This document shows positions 53,407 to 61,033 of a stretch of DNA of 64,000 bases, in pieces. A model generated the notes under the pieces. It was not told the DNA's origin. It worked only from the letters and a program-made list of their open reading frames with translations, and made no database searches. The stretch spans positions 62,001-126,000 of the forward strand of contig NZ_LKHP01000005.1 in the NCBI RefSeq assembly GCF_001440545.1, written 5' to 3'. The stretch is from Caloramator mitchellensis (GTDB lineage Bacteria > Bacillota > Clostridia > Clostridiales > Caloramatoraceae). Position numbers and translations under genes: made by a program. Positions within the stretch are counted from its first letter, which is position 1, and every line of letters begins with the position of its first letter.

Positions 53407-53481
53407 GGCCCCTTGGTCAAGTGGTTAAGACATCGCCCTTTCACGGCGGTAACAGGGGTTCGAATCCCCTAGGGGTCACCA
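53407..53481 (+). tRNA. tRNA-Glu (anticodon TTC)
   Basis: Acceptor GGCCCCT pairs with AGGGGTC, one G-U. The anticodon loop CTTTCAC reads TTC. The T arm is AGGGGTTCGAATCCCCT. CCA is encoded at 53479-53481. First of three tRNAs downstream of one promoter. Confidence 0.97.
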
Positions 53482-53484
53482 CTA

Positions 53485-53561
53485 GGGCCTTTAGCTCAGC
53501 TGGCTAGAGCAACCGGCTCATAACCGGTCGGTCCGGGGTTCGAGTCCCTGAAGGCCCACCA
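53485..53561 (+). tRNA. tRNA-Met (anticodon CAT, elongator)
   Basis: Acceptor GGGCCTT pairs with AAGGCCC. The anticodon loop CTCATAA is flanked by ACCGG/CCGGT. CCA is encoded. It lacks the initiator features (three G-C pairs before the loop and a mismatched first pair). Sequence around the loop fits elongator Met rather than lysidine-modified Ile2. Confidence 0.9.
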
Positions 53562-53572
53562 AAATAAAATAT

Positions 53573-53648
53573 GGCCAGATAGCTCAGTAGGTAGAGCAGG
53601 GGACTGAAAATCCCCGTGTCGCTGGTTCGATTCCGGCTCTGGCCACCA
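53573..53648 (+). tRNA. tRNA-Phe (anticodon GAA)
   Basis: Acceptor GGCCAGA pairs with TCTGGCC. The anticodon stem GGGGA/TCCCC encloses CTGAAAA, anticodon GAA. CCA is encoded at 53646-53648. Last tRNA before the terminator. Confidence 0.97.
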
Positions 53649-53682
53649 AAAACAAGACAGTTTAACTGTCTTGTTTTTTTTC
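53649..53682. terminator. Terminator shared by the tRNA cluster and the CotS-like gene
   Basis: AACAAGACAGTT and AACTGTCTTGTT (53651-53675) form a perfect stem, with T8 on the plus strand and T-rich sequence on the minus strand. The minus-strand gene's stop codon lies in it. Confidence 0.88.
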
Positions 53683-54732
53683 TACAAAATAATTTTTGAA
53701 TTTATCAAAAAACTCTTCTCTCTTATCCTTTAACCTAATTTCTTTTTCAAGCTTTTTATTATATTTTTCTTCACTCCACTCCTTATGTTTAAAGTATCTT
53801 TTCCTTCCTATTTTCCAAAATCTATGAGGAATCATTAAAAAGCCCAGCATTATCTCATACTCTTCATCTTCAATATGCCTATTTTTCTCATAGAATCTTA
53901 TTAATTTTTCTGTTATTCCAAAGTCCCAATAAAATAAGCTCTTATTCAATGTTCTTCTTAAAAATTTTGCAAGATCATAAATAGGGATATCATAAACTAT
54001 ACTGTCTAAATCGATTAAGTATAACTTATCATTTTTGTCTATTAGTAAATTCTGATAATAAAAACTGTCATGACAAATAAATTTTTGTTCTCTAGCTTTG
54101 TCACAAACTTTAGTATAAGCTGTTGATTTAAATTTCTCCAAAGCCTTGTTTGCAATGTTTAAATAGTAATCAACCATATCAAAATATTTGATGTCAAAGG
54201 AAGTTTTAACTCTTTTTTGAAGTATTATTTTCTTAAATAATTTTAAATCTTCTATCATTAAATTCAGTTTTTTTTGCCATTTATTATAGTTGCTATTTAT
54301 TTTTACTTTTGATAAATAAAAACCTTTTGCTTTTTGATGAAAGTCTGCAAGAAGCTCTAATGATGATTTAAGCTCGTCAAAATTTTCAAAGTTACATTCT
54401 CTCCCATCTATCCAACTCGTTAAGTAATAATATCTTCCGTGCTCTTTTATGCATTCCAAATCAGATTTTGTTTTGTAATACTCTGCTATTCCGTTAAATC
54501 CGTTTTCCTGAAGATGTTTAGTTAAGTAAAATCCTATGATTGCCTTTTTGTCGTTATGTTTAAATTCTTTTAAGCAATATTTTCCTTTATCCGTAGTTAT
54601 TCGATAAACGCTTCTTACTTTTTCAATTTCCGTCGGAACTAAATTATAATGATTTTTTAGTATCTTGGATATTTTTGTAAATTCTTTTTCATTAAGATAA
54701 GTATTCTTCTTAATAATTCTTGTTTTATGCAT
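53662..54732 (-). CDS. CotS-family spore-coat kinase-like protein
   Basis: 356 residues of the aminoglycoside-phosphotransferase/CotS fold. YCLKEFKHNDKKA provides the ATP-Lys position near 50. The catalytic HDSFYYQNLLIDKND replaces HGDxxxxN near 225 with HDSFYYQN, and LYLIDLDSIVYDIPIYDLAKFLRR gives the metal-binding Asp near 242. CotS, CotI and YsxE proteins of this kind attach to spore coats. ATG 54732 is preceded by GTGAT at a suitable distance. A GTG at 54741 would lie in that site. A cre-like palindrome lies 54 nt upstream. Confidence 0.82.
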   Translation of the reverse strand: MHKTRIIKKNTYLNEKEFTKISKILKNHYNLVPTEIEKVRSVYRITTDKGKYCLKEFKHNDKKAIIGFYLTKHLQENGFNGIAEYYKTKSDLECIKEHGRYYYLTSWIDGRECNFENFDELKSSLELLADFHQKAKGFYLSKVKINSNYNKWQKKLNLMIEDLKLFKKIILQKRVKTSFDIKYFDMVDYYLNIANKALEKFKSTAYTKVCDKAREQKFICHDSFYYQNLLIDKNDKLYLIDLDSIVYDIPIYDLAKFLRRTLNKSLFYWDFGITEKLIRFYEKNRHIEDEEYEIMLGFLMIPHRFWKIGRKRYFKHKEWSEEKYNKKLEKEIRLKDKREEFFDKFKNYFVEKKQDS

Positions 54733-54785
54733 ATTTATCACATATATATTGATTTATTAAAGTATACTCTATATTTTAGTGATTT

Positions 54786-54801
54786 ATGATAACGTTATCA
54801 T
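54786..54801 (-). promoter_or_regulatory. Perfect 16-bp palindrome, cre/LacI-family operator-like
   Basis: ATGATAACGTTATCAT is a perfect palindrome. Its core TGATAACGTTATCA matches the catabolite-response consensus TGWNANCGNTNWCA at all defined positions. It lies between the amidohydrolase stop and the CotS-like start, near where a -35 box for the latter would be. Confidence 0.55.
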
Positions 54802-54812
54802 TTATGATAATA

Positions 54813-55979
54813 TTATTTATGACTATTGAGATAATTAAATGCACACATGGTTTGTGTAGCACTACCTAGAGCAAGGCAATCTTCATCAATATCAAAATAG
54901 CTTCCATGTGCAGGGTGAACTATACCTTTCTCAACATTGCGACAACCCAACTTATAATAAAGCCCTGGAACTAATTTTGTATAGTATGCAAAATCCTCCA
55001 CACCCATTCCAGGTTTTTGTATCTCAATCAATTTGATTTCGTTTATATCACCTACAAATTTTATAAAATCATTAAATAATATATCATCGTTTGAAAATGA
55101 TGGATAGCTTTCGAATATATCAACCTCAGCAATACCCCTATAAATTCGTGAAGTATCTATAACTACTTCTTTAAATCTACTTAAAACAAATTGCCTTAAA
55201 TCATCTCCTACAGTTCTAATAATACCTTCTATATCGACATTTCTTGCTACAGCATTAGCTGCAGTTCCACCATGAATTTTACCAACTGTAATGACAGCAC
55301 TGTCTGCAGCAGCAACTTCTCTCGATATAATGCCTTGTATTCCATCTATTACTTTAGCAGCAATATATATGCTGTCTATTCCATCATGGGGATAAGCGCC
55401 ATGAGCGCCTTTTCCAAAAATTGATATTTTAAATGGATTCGAAGCTGCTGCTACCAATCCTTTTTTTACCCCAATAACTCCCGTATCGAGCGTTTCATCA
55501 ACATGAAGTGCATATATTGCCCTAACGTTGTCAAGTGCACCAAAATTTATCATATCTTTAGCTCCACCATCTGTCTCTTCAGCTGGTTGAAATATAAGCC
55601 TAACCTTTCCATTTAATTTGGATTCATATTTTTTTAAAATTATTGCTGCACCTATTTGAATAGCTGTATGTGCGTCATGTCCGCAGGCATGCATTAATCC
55701 TTTTTTAATAGAACTATACGGCTTATCCTTTAAATCTTCAATTTCAAGAGCATCCATATCTGCCCTTAATGCAACAATTTTATCTGATTTTCCAATTTCA
55801 GCAATAATGCCACAATTATCATACCTTTTATAATCGATGCTATATTGTTTTAAATATTTTTCGACCAACGAAGCCGTATATTTTAAGTTTCTATCTATCT
55901 CTGGATTCTTATGTAGTTCCCTTCTTATTTCAACTAAAATGTCTTTAATTGCATTAGCCTCATATAAAAAATTAATCAT
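54813..55979 (-). CDS. M20 family amidohydrolase (N-acyl-amino-acid deacylase type)
   Basis: 388 residues. DMDALEIED near 75, the Cys/His metal motif HACGHDAHTAIQIGAA near 98, QPAEETDGGAK near 133 and the late His in GIVHPAHGSYF near 357 mark the M20D peptidases (hippurate hydrolase, N-acetyl-diaminopimelate deacetylase and IAA-amino-acid hydrolase relatives). The exact acyl-amino-acid is unknown. ATG 55979 lies inside the end of the upstream LD-carboxypeptidase gene, 8-nt overlap, with GGAGG 9 nt upstream. Coupling to a cell-wall peptidase suggests use of wall-derived amino acids. Confidence 0.88.
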   Translation of the reverse strand: MINFLYEANAIKDILVEIRRELHKNPEIDRNLKYTASLVEKYLKQYSIDYKRYDNCGIIAEIGKSDKIVALRADMDALEIEDLKDKPYSSIKKGLMHACGHDAHTAIQIGAAIILKKYESKLNGKVRLIFQPAEETDGGAKDMINFGALDNVRAIYALHVDETLDTGVIGVKKGLVAAASNPFKISIFGKGAHGAYPHDGIDSIYIAAKVIDGIQGIISREVAAADSAVITVGKIHGGTAANAVARNVDIEGIIRTVGDDLRQFVLSRFKEVVIDTSRIYRGIAEVDIFESYPSFSNDDILFNDFIKFVGDINEIKLIEIQKPGMGVEDFAYYTKLVPGLYYKLGCRNVEKGIVHPAHGSYFDIDEDCLALGSATQTMCAFNYLNSHK

Positions 55980-56877
55980 TAGTAACACCCTCCTCCATAA
56001 ACATTAGCCTATCATCTTTTATCATTGCCTTAATACCAATTGGAATGGTAATTCTTTTCTCTCCATGACCTAAATTTTCTAATATATACACTGGTATATT
56101 TAAATTAGAAAAAAATCCCCACAAAACTTCATTTATACTAAGGCTTTTATTAAACTCCCTAGCTTCACAGTTTGTAAAGTCTCCAAGAATTACAGCTTTA
56201 ACTCGTTTAAATACATTTGAATACTTAAGATGATATAACAACCTATCGATTTTATATGGTTCTTCACCGACATCCTCCAATATCAATATACCATCGTCAA
56301 ACTTCGGTTCATAGGCTGTTCCAATCATTGAAGCTATTATTGAAAGATTGCCTCCAATTATTTTTCCTTCTGCTTGTCCAGAAACAATAGCAGTTAAATT
56401 AAGTTTATAACTTTTAATATCTCCTTTCAATACCTTCATTAAAAAATTAAAGTTATAGTCCTTCAAAAAATCACCTGCAGCAATCATTGGTCCGTGGAAT
56501 GTAACTAGATTTGAAAATTTGTAAATAGCGTTTAATAGATAGGTTATATCGCTAAATCCTAAAAAAATCTTAGGATTTAGCTTTATTTTAGCAAAATCAA
56601 TCATATCAACAATTCTATTTGAGCCATATCCTCCGCGAAGACAAAAAATTGCATCAACTTTATCATCTTCAAAAAAAACATTAAAATCCTTCGCCCTCAT
56701 CTCATCTACTCCAGACAAAAATCCATATTGTTTATAACAGCTTTCACCTAAGACAACCTTATAACCTAAATCTTCTAATTTTCTAACAGTTAAATCAACC
56801 TTCTCAAAACTAAAAGCAGGACTTGCAGGAGCAATAATCCCAATTGTGTCTCCTTGTTTAAGTCTTCTTGGTTTCAT
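55972..56877 (-). CDS. S66 family LD-carboxypeptidase (LdcA/MccF type)
   Basis: 301 residues. The N-terminal KQGDTIGIIAPASP, CLRGGYGSNRIVDMIDF near 80 and the nucleophile Ser in LGFSDITYLL near 109 are clear. The Glu in ILEDVGEEPYKIDRLLYHL near 200 and His in ENLGHGEKRITIPIG near 272 complete the S66 triad. These enzymes trim the terminal D-Ala of murein tetrapeptides or cleave microcin-like peptides. No signal peptide, so cytoplasmic recycling is likely. Followed by the overlapping amidohydrolase. Confidence 0.9.
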   Translation of the reverse strand: MKPRRLKQGDTIGIIAPASPAFSFEKVDLTVRKLEDLGYKVVLGESCYKQYGFLSGVDEMRAKDFNVFFEDDKVDAIFCLRGGYGSNRIVDMIDFAKIKLNPKIFLGFSDITYLLNAIYKFSNLVTFHGPMIAAGDFLKDYNFNFLMKVLKGDIKSYKLNLTAIVSGQAEGKIIGGNLSIIASMIGTAYEPKFDDGILILEDVGEEPYKIDRLLYHLKYSNVFKRVKAVILGDFTNCEAREFNKSLSINEVLWGFFSNLNIPVYILENLGHGEKRITIPIGIKAMIKDDRLMFMEEGVTND

Positions 56878-56892
56878 TCAAATCTCCCCCAC

Positions 56893-57333
56893 TTAAATAT
56901 TCAACGCCTTTAATATCTTTTTTTCAATCTGAATTATTTTTGGCTCTTCAAAAATACTCGTTGCAGTTTTAATTATTCTATAAGCGCTCTTAACATCATT
57001 CTCCATTAAATATATATATGCTAAATTTAAGTAGTTATTATAATATTGATTGTTTAGCTCAATAGATTTATTAAAGCAATCCTTTGCTCTATGATTTTGA
57101 TTCATTTCTAAATATGCTGTTCCAAGATTATAATACAACAAAAAATGTTTTAATCCATGTTTTATTGAATTATTAAAAAACTTTATGGCTGACTCATAAT
57201 CTTTTTCAGCAATAGAACAGAGGCCAAGATAGTAATAAAACTTTTTTTTATCAAAGAATAGATTCTTTATAGCATGTATTTTTGCTTCAATAATCTTATT
57301 TTCCTTAATCAAATTAGTAATTAGTTCATCCAA
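56893..57333 (-). CDS. TPR-repeat protein
   Basis: 146 residues with about three tetratricopeptide repeats: FYYYLGLCSIAEKDYESAIKFFNNSI, FLLYYNLGTAYLEMNQNHRAKDCFNKSI and YYNNYLNLAYIYLMENDVKSAYRII. No enzyme domain or membrane segment. Likely a protein-binding scaffold with unknown partner. The start is TTG 57333. Its GGGGG Shine-Dalgarno sequence (57346-57342) lies in the 3' arm of a 16-bp hairpin, so translation may be limited. It is followed by the LD-carboxypeptidase gene. Confidence 0.75.
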   Translation of the reverse strand: MDELITNLIKENKIIEAKIHAIKNLFFDKKKFYYYLGLCSIAEKDYESAIKFFNNSIKHGLKHFLLYYNLGTAYLEMNQNHRAKDCFNKSIELNNQYYNNYLNLAYIYLMENDVKSAYRIIKTATSIFEEPKIIQIEKKILKALNI

Positions 57334-57337
57334 AATT

Positions 57338-57387
57338 AAAACCCCCTTTTAGGCTTTTTTGTAATTATTGACCTAAAAGAAGGTTTT
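57338..57387 (-). terminator. Hairpin ending the flagellar operon and covering the TPR gene's ribosome-binding site
   Basis: Minus-strand arms 57387-57372 and 57353-57338 pair over 16 bp, including two G-U, with an 18-nt loop. The 3' arm ends GGGGGTTTT, followed by AATTTTGG. It looks like a terminator after flhO, but its G run is also the Shine-Dalgarno sequence of the next gene. Confidence 0.65.
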
Positions 57388-57395
57388 TATTCATA

Positions 57396-58154
57396 CTATT
57401 TTCCTCGAATATTGTTTGCAATCTGCCACATATCATCAGCAGTTTTCACCGTTCTAGAATTTAATTCAAAGGCTCTTTGGGTTACAAGCATATCAGTTAA
57501 CTCCTTAGCAATATCTACATTTGATTTTTCCAGATAACCCTGTTTAAGATTTGTCGACTCTTTTATATTTGCATTATCAGCAGCAAATAAATTTTCACCT
57601 TTTTGCTTTAAACTATCCTGACCGATTATTTCATAGACATTAATTTTTCCAACCAATTCTTCTGAACCATCAACAAGGTTATAAACATCGCCATTAGATT
57701 TAATTATAAAATTATCATTAATACTTAGATTATTATTATAATTTTCTATTTCTAAAAAAAGACCGCTGCTATGAACAAAATTTCCATTTGCGTCAATGTT
57801 AAATGCTCCGTCCCTTGTATAAAAATAATTGCCATCTCCGTCTTTAACTTTGAAATATCCTTCTCCTACAATAGCAACATCAGTTTTATTTCCTGTTTCC
57901 TTAATAAGCCCCTGACTAAAATTTCTAATAAGCTCCTCACCTCTTACTCCACTACCTACAGTTAAATTGCTCTTGTCATTGTTTGTTATAGGAGTCCCCA
58001 ACCTGTCAAGCGACTCATTAAAAATGTCTGAAAAAGCAACATCAAGTCTCTTGTATCCATTGGTATCTATATTGGCAATATTATTTGAAATTACATCTAT
58101 TCTATTTTGACTAGAATAAAGTCCTGATCTTCCATTCCACATCACCTTTAACAT
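57396..58154 (-). CDS. flhO: Flagellar basal-body rod/hook protein, FlhO (FlgF/FlgG) type
   Basis: 252 residues. N-terminal rod motif (LYSSQNRIDVISNNIANIDTNGYKRLDVAF), central IVGEGYFKVKDGDGNYFYTRDGAFNIDANGNFVHSSG and C-terminal QGYLEKSNVDIAKELTDMLVTQRAFELNSRTVKTAD are those of FlgG-like rod proteins. Paired with a second such gene just upstream, as flhO/flhP in B. subtilis. Secreted through the flagellar export gate to build the distal rod. Last gene of the operon. Confidence 0.9.
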   Translation of the reverse strand: MLKVMWNGRSGLYSSQNRIDVISNNIANIDTNGYKRLDVAFSDIFNESLDRLGTPITNNDKSNLTVGSGVRGEELIRNFSQGLIKETGNKTDVAIVGEGYFKVKDGDGNYFYTRDGAFNIDANGNFVHSSGLFLEIENYNNNLSINDNFIIKSNGDVYNLVDGSEELVGKINVYEIIGQDSLKQKGENLFAADNANIKESTNLKQGYLEKSNVDIAKELTDMLVTQRAFELNSRTVKTADDMWQIANNIRGK

Positions 58155-58165
58155 TAAATCACCCT

Positions 58166-58930
58166 CTATCTAACATTGCCAACTTCATTAACAGTTTTTG
58201 ACAATGTTTCGTCTAATGATTGCATAACTTTTTGACTCGATTCATAACTTCTCATAATACTCATCATTTCAGTAATGACTTCAATTGTATCAACATTTGA
58301 TTTTTCAACAAAACCTTGCTTAATATCAGTTGCTACAGGATTCCCATCCGCCTTAGAATTATAAAAATCATTTGCATCCCTTAATAATTGATTTTTATCT
58401 TCAAAGGTAGTTATTAAAAATTTAAGATTATCAGTTCCAGAAATAGTTCCATCTGGGTTAAGCGTAATATTTTCCGAGTTTACTTTAATAGTTTTTTCAT
58501 AGCCATTCTCATCTAATCCTATTACCTTGTATCCATTAGTAGCAATAAGGTTGCCTTCGCTATCGATTTTAAATCTTCCATCCCTTGTGTATTTTTTGCT
58601 TCCATTTTCATCTTCAACAGTAAAGAATCCATCTCCATTGATTGCAAAATCTAATATTCTATCGGTTTTTTCCAAATCTCCCTGTGAAAAATTTGTCCTA
58701 GTCCCATCTATTCCAACTCCAAGCTCAATAGTTCCAATCCTTCTTGGAAAACTTTTATCGCCAACTTGTTTATCTTTATTCATCAAAACTAATTCTTCAA
58801 AAGATTTTAGAGATACCTTCTGCTTTTTGTATCCTGCAGTATTTATATTTGAAACATTATTGCTCAAGTTTTCAAGTTGAACCTGTTTTGTTATCATTCC
58901 CGAGGCTGCAGTGTAAATCCCTCTTAGCAT
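58166..58930 (-). CDS. flhP: Flagellar basal-body rod/hook protein, FlhP (FlgG) type
   Basis: 254 residues. IYTAASGMITKQVQLENLSNNVSNINTAGYKKQKVSL at the N-terminus, FAINGDGFFTVEDENGSKKYTRDGRFKIDSEGNL in the middle and QGFVEKSNVDTIEVITEMMSIMRSYESSQKVMQSLDET at the C-terminus. It is about half identical in pattern to the following flhO. Which of the two fills the FlgF and which the FlgG position cannot be settled here. GGGGGAAG precedes the ATG, 11 nt after the small upstream frame. Confidence 0.9.
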   Translation of the reverse strand: MLRGIYTAASGMITKQVQLENLSNNVSNINTAGYKKQKVSLKSFEELVLMNKDKQVGDKSFPRRIGTIELGVGIDGTRTNFSQGDLEKTDRILDFAINGDGFFTVEDENGSKKYTRDGRFKIDSEGNLIATNGYKVIGLDENGYEKTIKVNSENITLNPDGTISGTDNLKFLITTFEDKNQLLRDANDFYNSKADGNPVATDIKQGFVEKSNVDTIEVITEMMSIMRSYESSQKVMQSLDETLSKTVNEVGNVR

Positions 58931-58942
58931 GTCACTTCCCCC

Positions 58943-59123
58943 TTACTTTTTATCATTTTCGAAAAATGCCTTAATCTCATCGGGGTATTTCATTCCCAAT
59001 TCCCTTGCTTTTATTTCAATTTGTTGGTTTGTCATATTTTTTGTTGTTGTAAATGACATTAAAATAGCAGTTATAACTATACCTATTCCAAGCCCAAGTA
59101 AAAAGTTCCTATCCTTAATCAAT
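58943..59123 (-). pseudogene. Small membrane protein of the flagellar operon, apparently frameshifted
   Basis: Reading from 59123 gives LIKDRNF in one frame. After a run of six T (minus strand, 59105-59100) the frame that continues to the stop at 58943 reads LLGLGIGIVITAILMSF, then MTNQQIEIKARELGMKYPDEIKAFF. With five T the two parts would join into one small protein with a single membrane helix. No normal start codon with a ribosome-binding site exists for either part. A sequencing or real one-base insertion, or slippage at the T run, are all possible. The C-terminal ARELGMKYPDE pattern looks like genuine coding sequence. Confidence 0.4.
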
Positions 59124-59157
59124 TGATTAATTTTTAGTTTTAAAATTAATTCAATTA

Positions 59158-59613
59158 TTAAACTTTTGCCTTTTTCAAACCAAGCCTTAATAATACCTCA
59201 CCCTTTCCAATATTGAGCTTAGAACTTATATCATCAACTGAATAACCTTGTTCATTCAATTTATAAATCAAATCGTTTAGGTCTAATAGTTCTTCCTCAT
59301 TTTTCTCTTCAACAACGATATTGGGTTTATTTACCTCTTCATTTTTTGTTGGAGCATCACTAAATTTTACCTTTTGAATCTCATCTATCTTAGCTGATAA
59401 TAATAAAATAGAATCTTCCACGTTTTCAAACCTTAGATTTAATTCTTTAATTTGGTCCATAATAAAACTTAATTTCATGTCTGACTCGTCCTTTATTTTG
59501 TTTTCTACTAAGTTATCAAATTTTTCAACAATATCTGCTTCTTTTTTTTTAGTATTCAGTTTTAAAGCAATAAATATTAATACAATACCTATTGCTATCA
59601 TAATAAACTGCAT
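59158..59613 (-). CDS. SwrB/YlxL-like flagellar accessory membrane protein
   Basis: 151 residues: an N-terminal membrane helix (IMIAIGIVLIFIALKL), a coiled coil (about 30-85), an acidic linker and a C-terminal helix-turn-helix-like LYKLNEQGYSVDDISSKLNIGKGEVLLRLGLKK variant (DLIYKLNEQGYSVDDISSKL). This layout and the position right after sigD match B. subtilis SwrB (YlxL), which promotes basal-body maturation. Sequence alone would only support a DUF6115-like family call. GGAGG precedes the ATG. Confidence 0.7.
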   Translation of the reverse strand: MQFIMIAIGIVLIFIALKLNTKKKEADIVEKFDNLVENKIKDESDMKLSFIMDQIKELNLRFENVEDSILLLSAKIDEIQKVKFSDAPTKNEEVNKPNIVVEEKNEEELLDLNDLIYKLNEQGYSVDDISSKLNIGKGEVLLRLGLKKAKV

Positions 59614-59625
59614 TATAATCCTCCA

Positions 59626-60354
59626 TCACATATATTTTAATTTCTTTAGGTTTTCCCTTAATCTAACTAAGGCTCTACTATGAAGCTGCGATACCCTAGA
59701 TTCGGAAATTTCAAGGACTTTGCCTATTTGCTTGAGCGTTAGCTTTTCATAATAGTAAAGATTCAAAATAGTCTTGTCTTTATCCGGGAGCATAGAAATT
59801 GCCCTTTTGAGCATGTCCAACTTTTCTTCGTCCTCAATCATTGCATCAGGCTGTGGGCTATTTGTATCTTCAATCATATCTTTAACTTGTAGATCTTCAT
59901 CATCTGATTTAAAGAATATCTCCTCTAGCGATACCAACGAAACATAATTAACAAATGTTTCAATATTTTTAAGGTCTTCCTCTGATATATTTAAATATTC
60001 AGATATTTCTTTGTCAGTAGGCTCTCTGTTCAATTTAGCTTCAAGTTCATTTCTAGCATTATTAAGAGAAGAGAGTTTAGAAAAGGCGCTTTTTGGAATC
60101 CAGCTAATCTTTCTTAATTCATCTATAATTGCACCTTTAATTCTCAAAGTAGCATAGGTTTCAAATTTCAACCCCTTTGATGGGTCAAATTTTTCTATCG
60201 CATCGATTAGCCCTAATATGCCAAAACTCACTAAGTCCTCAAAATCAACTCCTGGAGGTTTACCTGTTACTAATCTTGATGCTATATATTTTACAAATGG
60301 AAGATATTTAATTATCATTTCTTCTCTTTCATCATATTGGCTATAACATTTCAC
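59626..60354 (-). CDS. sigD: RNA polymerase sigma factor for flagellar genes (SigD/FliA)
   Basis: 242 residues of the FliA/WhiG sigma-70 group. Region 2 contains YLPFVKYIASRL, GVDFEDLVSFGILGLIDAIEKFDPSKGLKFETYA and RIKGAIIDELR. Region 3 follows (LNREPTDKEISEYLNI) and region 4 reads LYYYEKLTLKQIGKVLEISESRVSQLHSRAL. It directs flagellin, motor and late motility genes and is normally held by FlgM, not seen here. Start is GTG behind GAGGTG. Positioned inside its flagellar operon as in B. subtilis. Confidence 0.95.
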   Translation of the reverse strand: MKCYSQYDEREEMIIKYLPFVKYIASRLVTGKPPGVDFEDLVSFGILGLIDAIEKFDPSKGLKFETYATLRIKGAIIDELRKISWIPKSAFSKLSSLNNARNELEAKLNREPTDKEISEYLNISEEDLKNIETFVNYVSLVSLEEIFFKSDDEDLQVKDMIEDTNSPQPDAMIEDEEKLDMLKRAISMLPDKDKTILNLYYYEKLTLKQIGKVLEISESRVSQLHSRALVRLRENLKKLKYM

Positions 60355-60367
60355 TATATTTTCACCT

Positions 60368-61033
60368 CTATTTTAGGAGTTTGAGTTGTTCTCGCATTTT
60401 ACTAAAAATAAATCTAATTATATTGTCGCGTGTTTTTTCATCTATATTGTCAAATCTAAGTGCCAATCTGAACGTTTTATTATCAAGTTCTTCTATTCTT
60501 ATAACAGAAGCCAGTATCATTACCTCCTGAGGTAGCGGAACTAATAAAAGAACATTAGCACCTGGTGTTGTCTTTTCTTTGGATATTATCTTGATTCCAC
60601 CTCCGCTGATATCAACACTTAAGCCTTTATTCATCTGTTTATAATATGTTGGTGGAACATCTCTTAAATCAAAATACCGTTTATCTTCCGGCAAAAGTGA
60701 ATATTTTATTTCCATAGTAATAGGAAGTCTAAAATATTCTCTTCTTTGGACCTTTTCAATAACCTCAGGTAGACTCAAAACAATCATTTCGACATTGTTT
60801 TCTCGTCTTTTACCTAATATAATTGATCTACATTTAGTTACATCCTTTTCTGTTGGAACAAAAAATTCAATTGTGCTTCCAGGATGAGTTATAAAATATC
60901 TGTTACCAGATAATGGGATGTCAATCAAAATATAATTCTCATTAGTATCCTGAACCTTGCTTTTATATGCAACTCCATCCTGCAATACTTCAATCTTTTG
61001 ATTTACGTTTAGTTTTAAATCCAACCCTGTCAT
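60368..61033 (-). CDS. YcgR-like c-di-GMP-binding PilZ protein (YpfA/DgrA type)
   Basis: 221 residues: an N-terminal YcgR flagellar-brake domain (to about 95), then PilZ. The c-di-GMP motifs RREYFR (RxxxR) near 97 and VDISGGGIKI (D/NxSxxG) near 140 are intact. Binding of c-di-GMP would slow the motor. Placement in the flagellar operon between flhG and sigD supports a motility role. Its start overlaps the flhG end by 4 nt, so it is translationally coupled. Confidence 0.92.
   Translation of the reverse strand: MTGLDLKLNVNQKIEVLQDGVAYKSKVQDTNENYILIDIPLSGNRYFITHPGSTIEFFVPTEKDVTKCRSIILGKRRENNVEMIVLSLPEVIEKVQRREYFRLPITMEIKYSLLPEDKRYFDLRDVPPTYYKQMNKGLSVDISGGGIKIISKEKTTPGANVLLLVPLPQEVMILASVIRIEELDNKTFRLALRFDNIDEKTRDNIIRFIFSKMREQLKLLK

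Noticed and set aside
53485-53561. CAT tRNA as initiator Met or lysidine-type Ile2
   Set aside because: The acceptor lacks the initiator mismatch and the anticodon stem lacks the three G-C pairs. The sequence fits elongator Met. Ile2 cannot be fully excluded without the TilS identity set.
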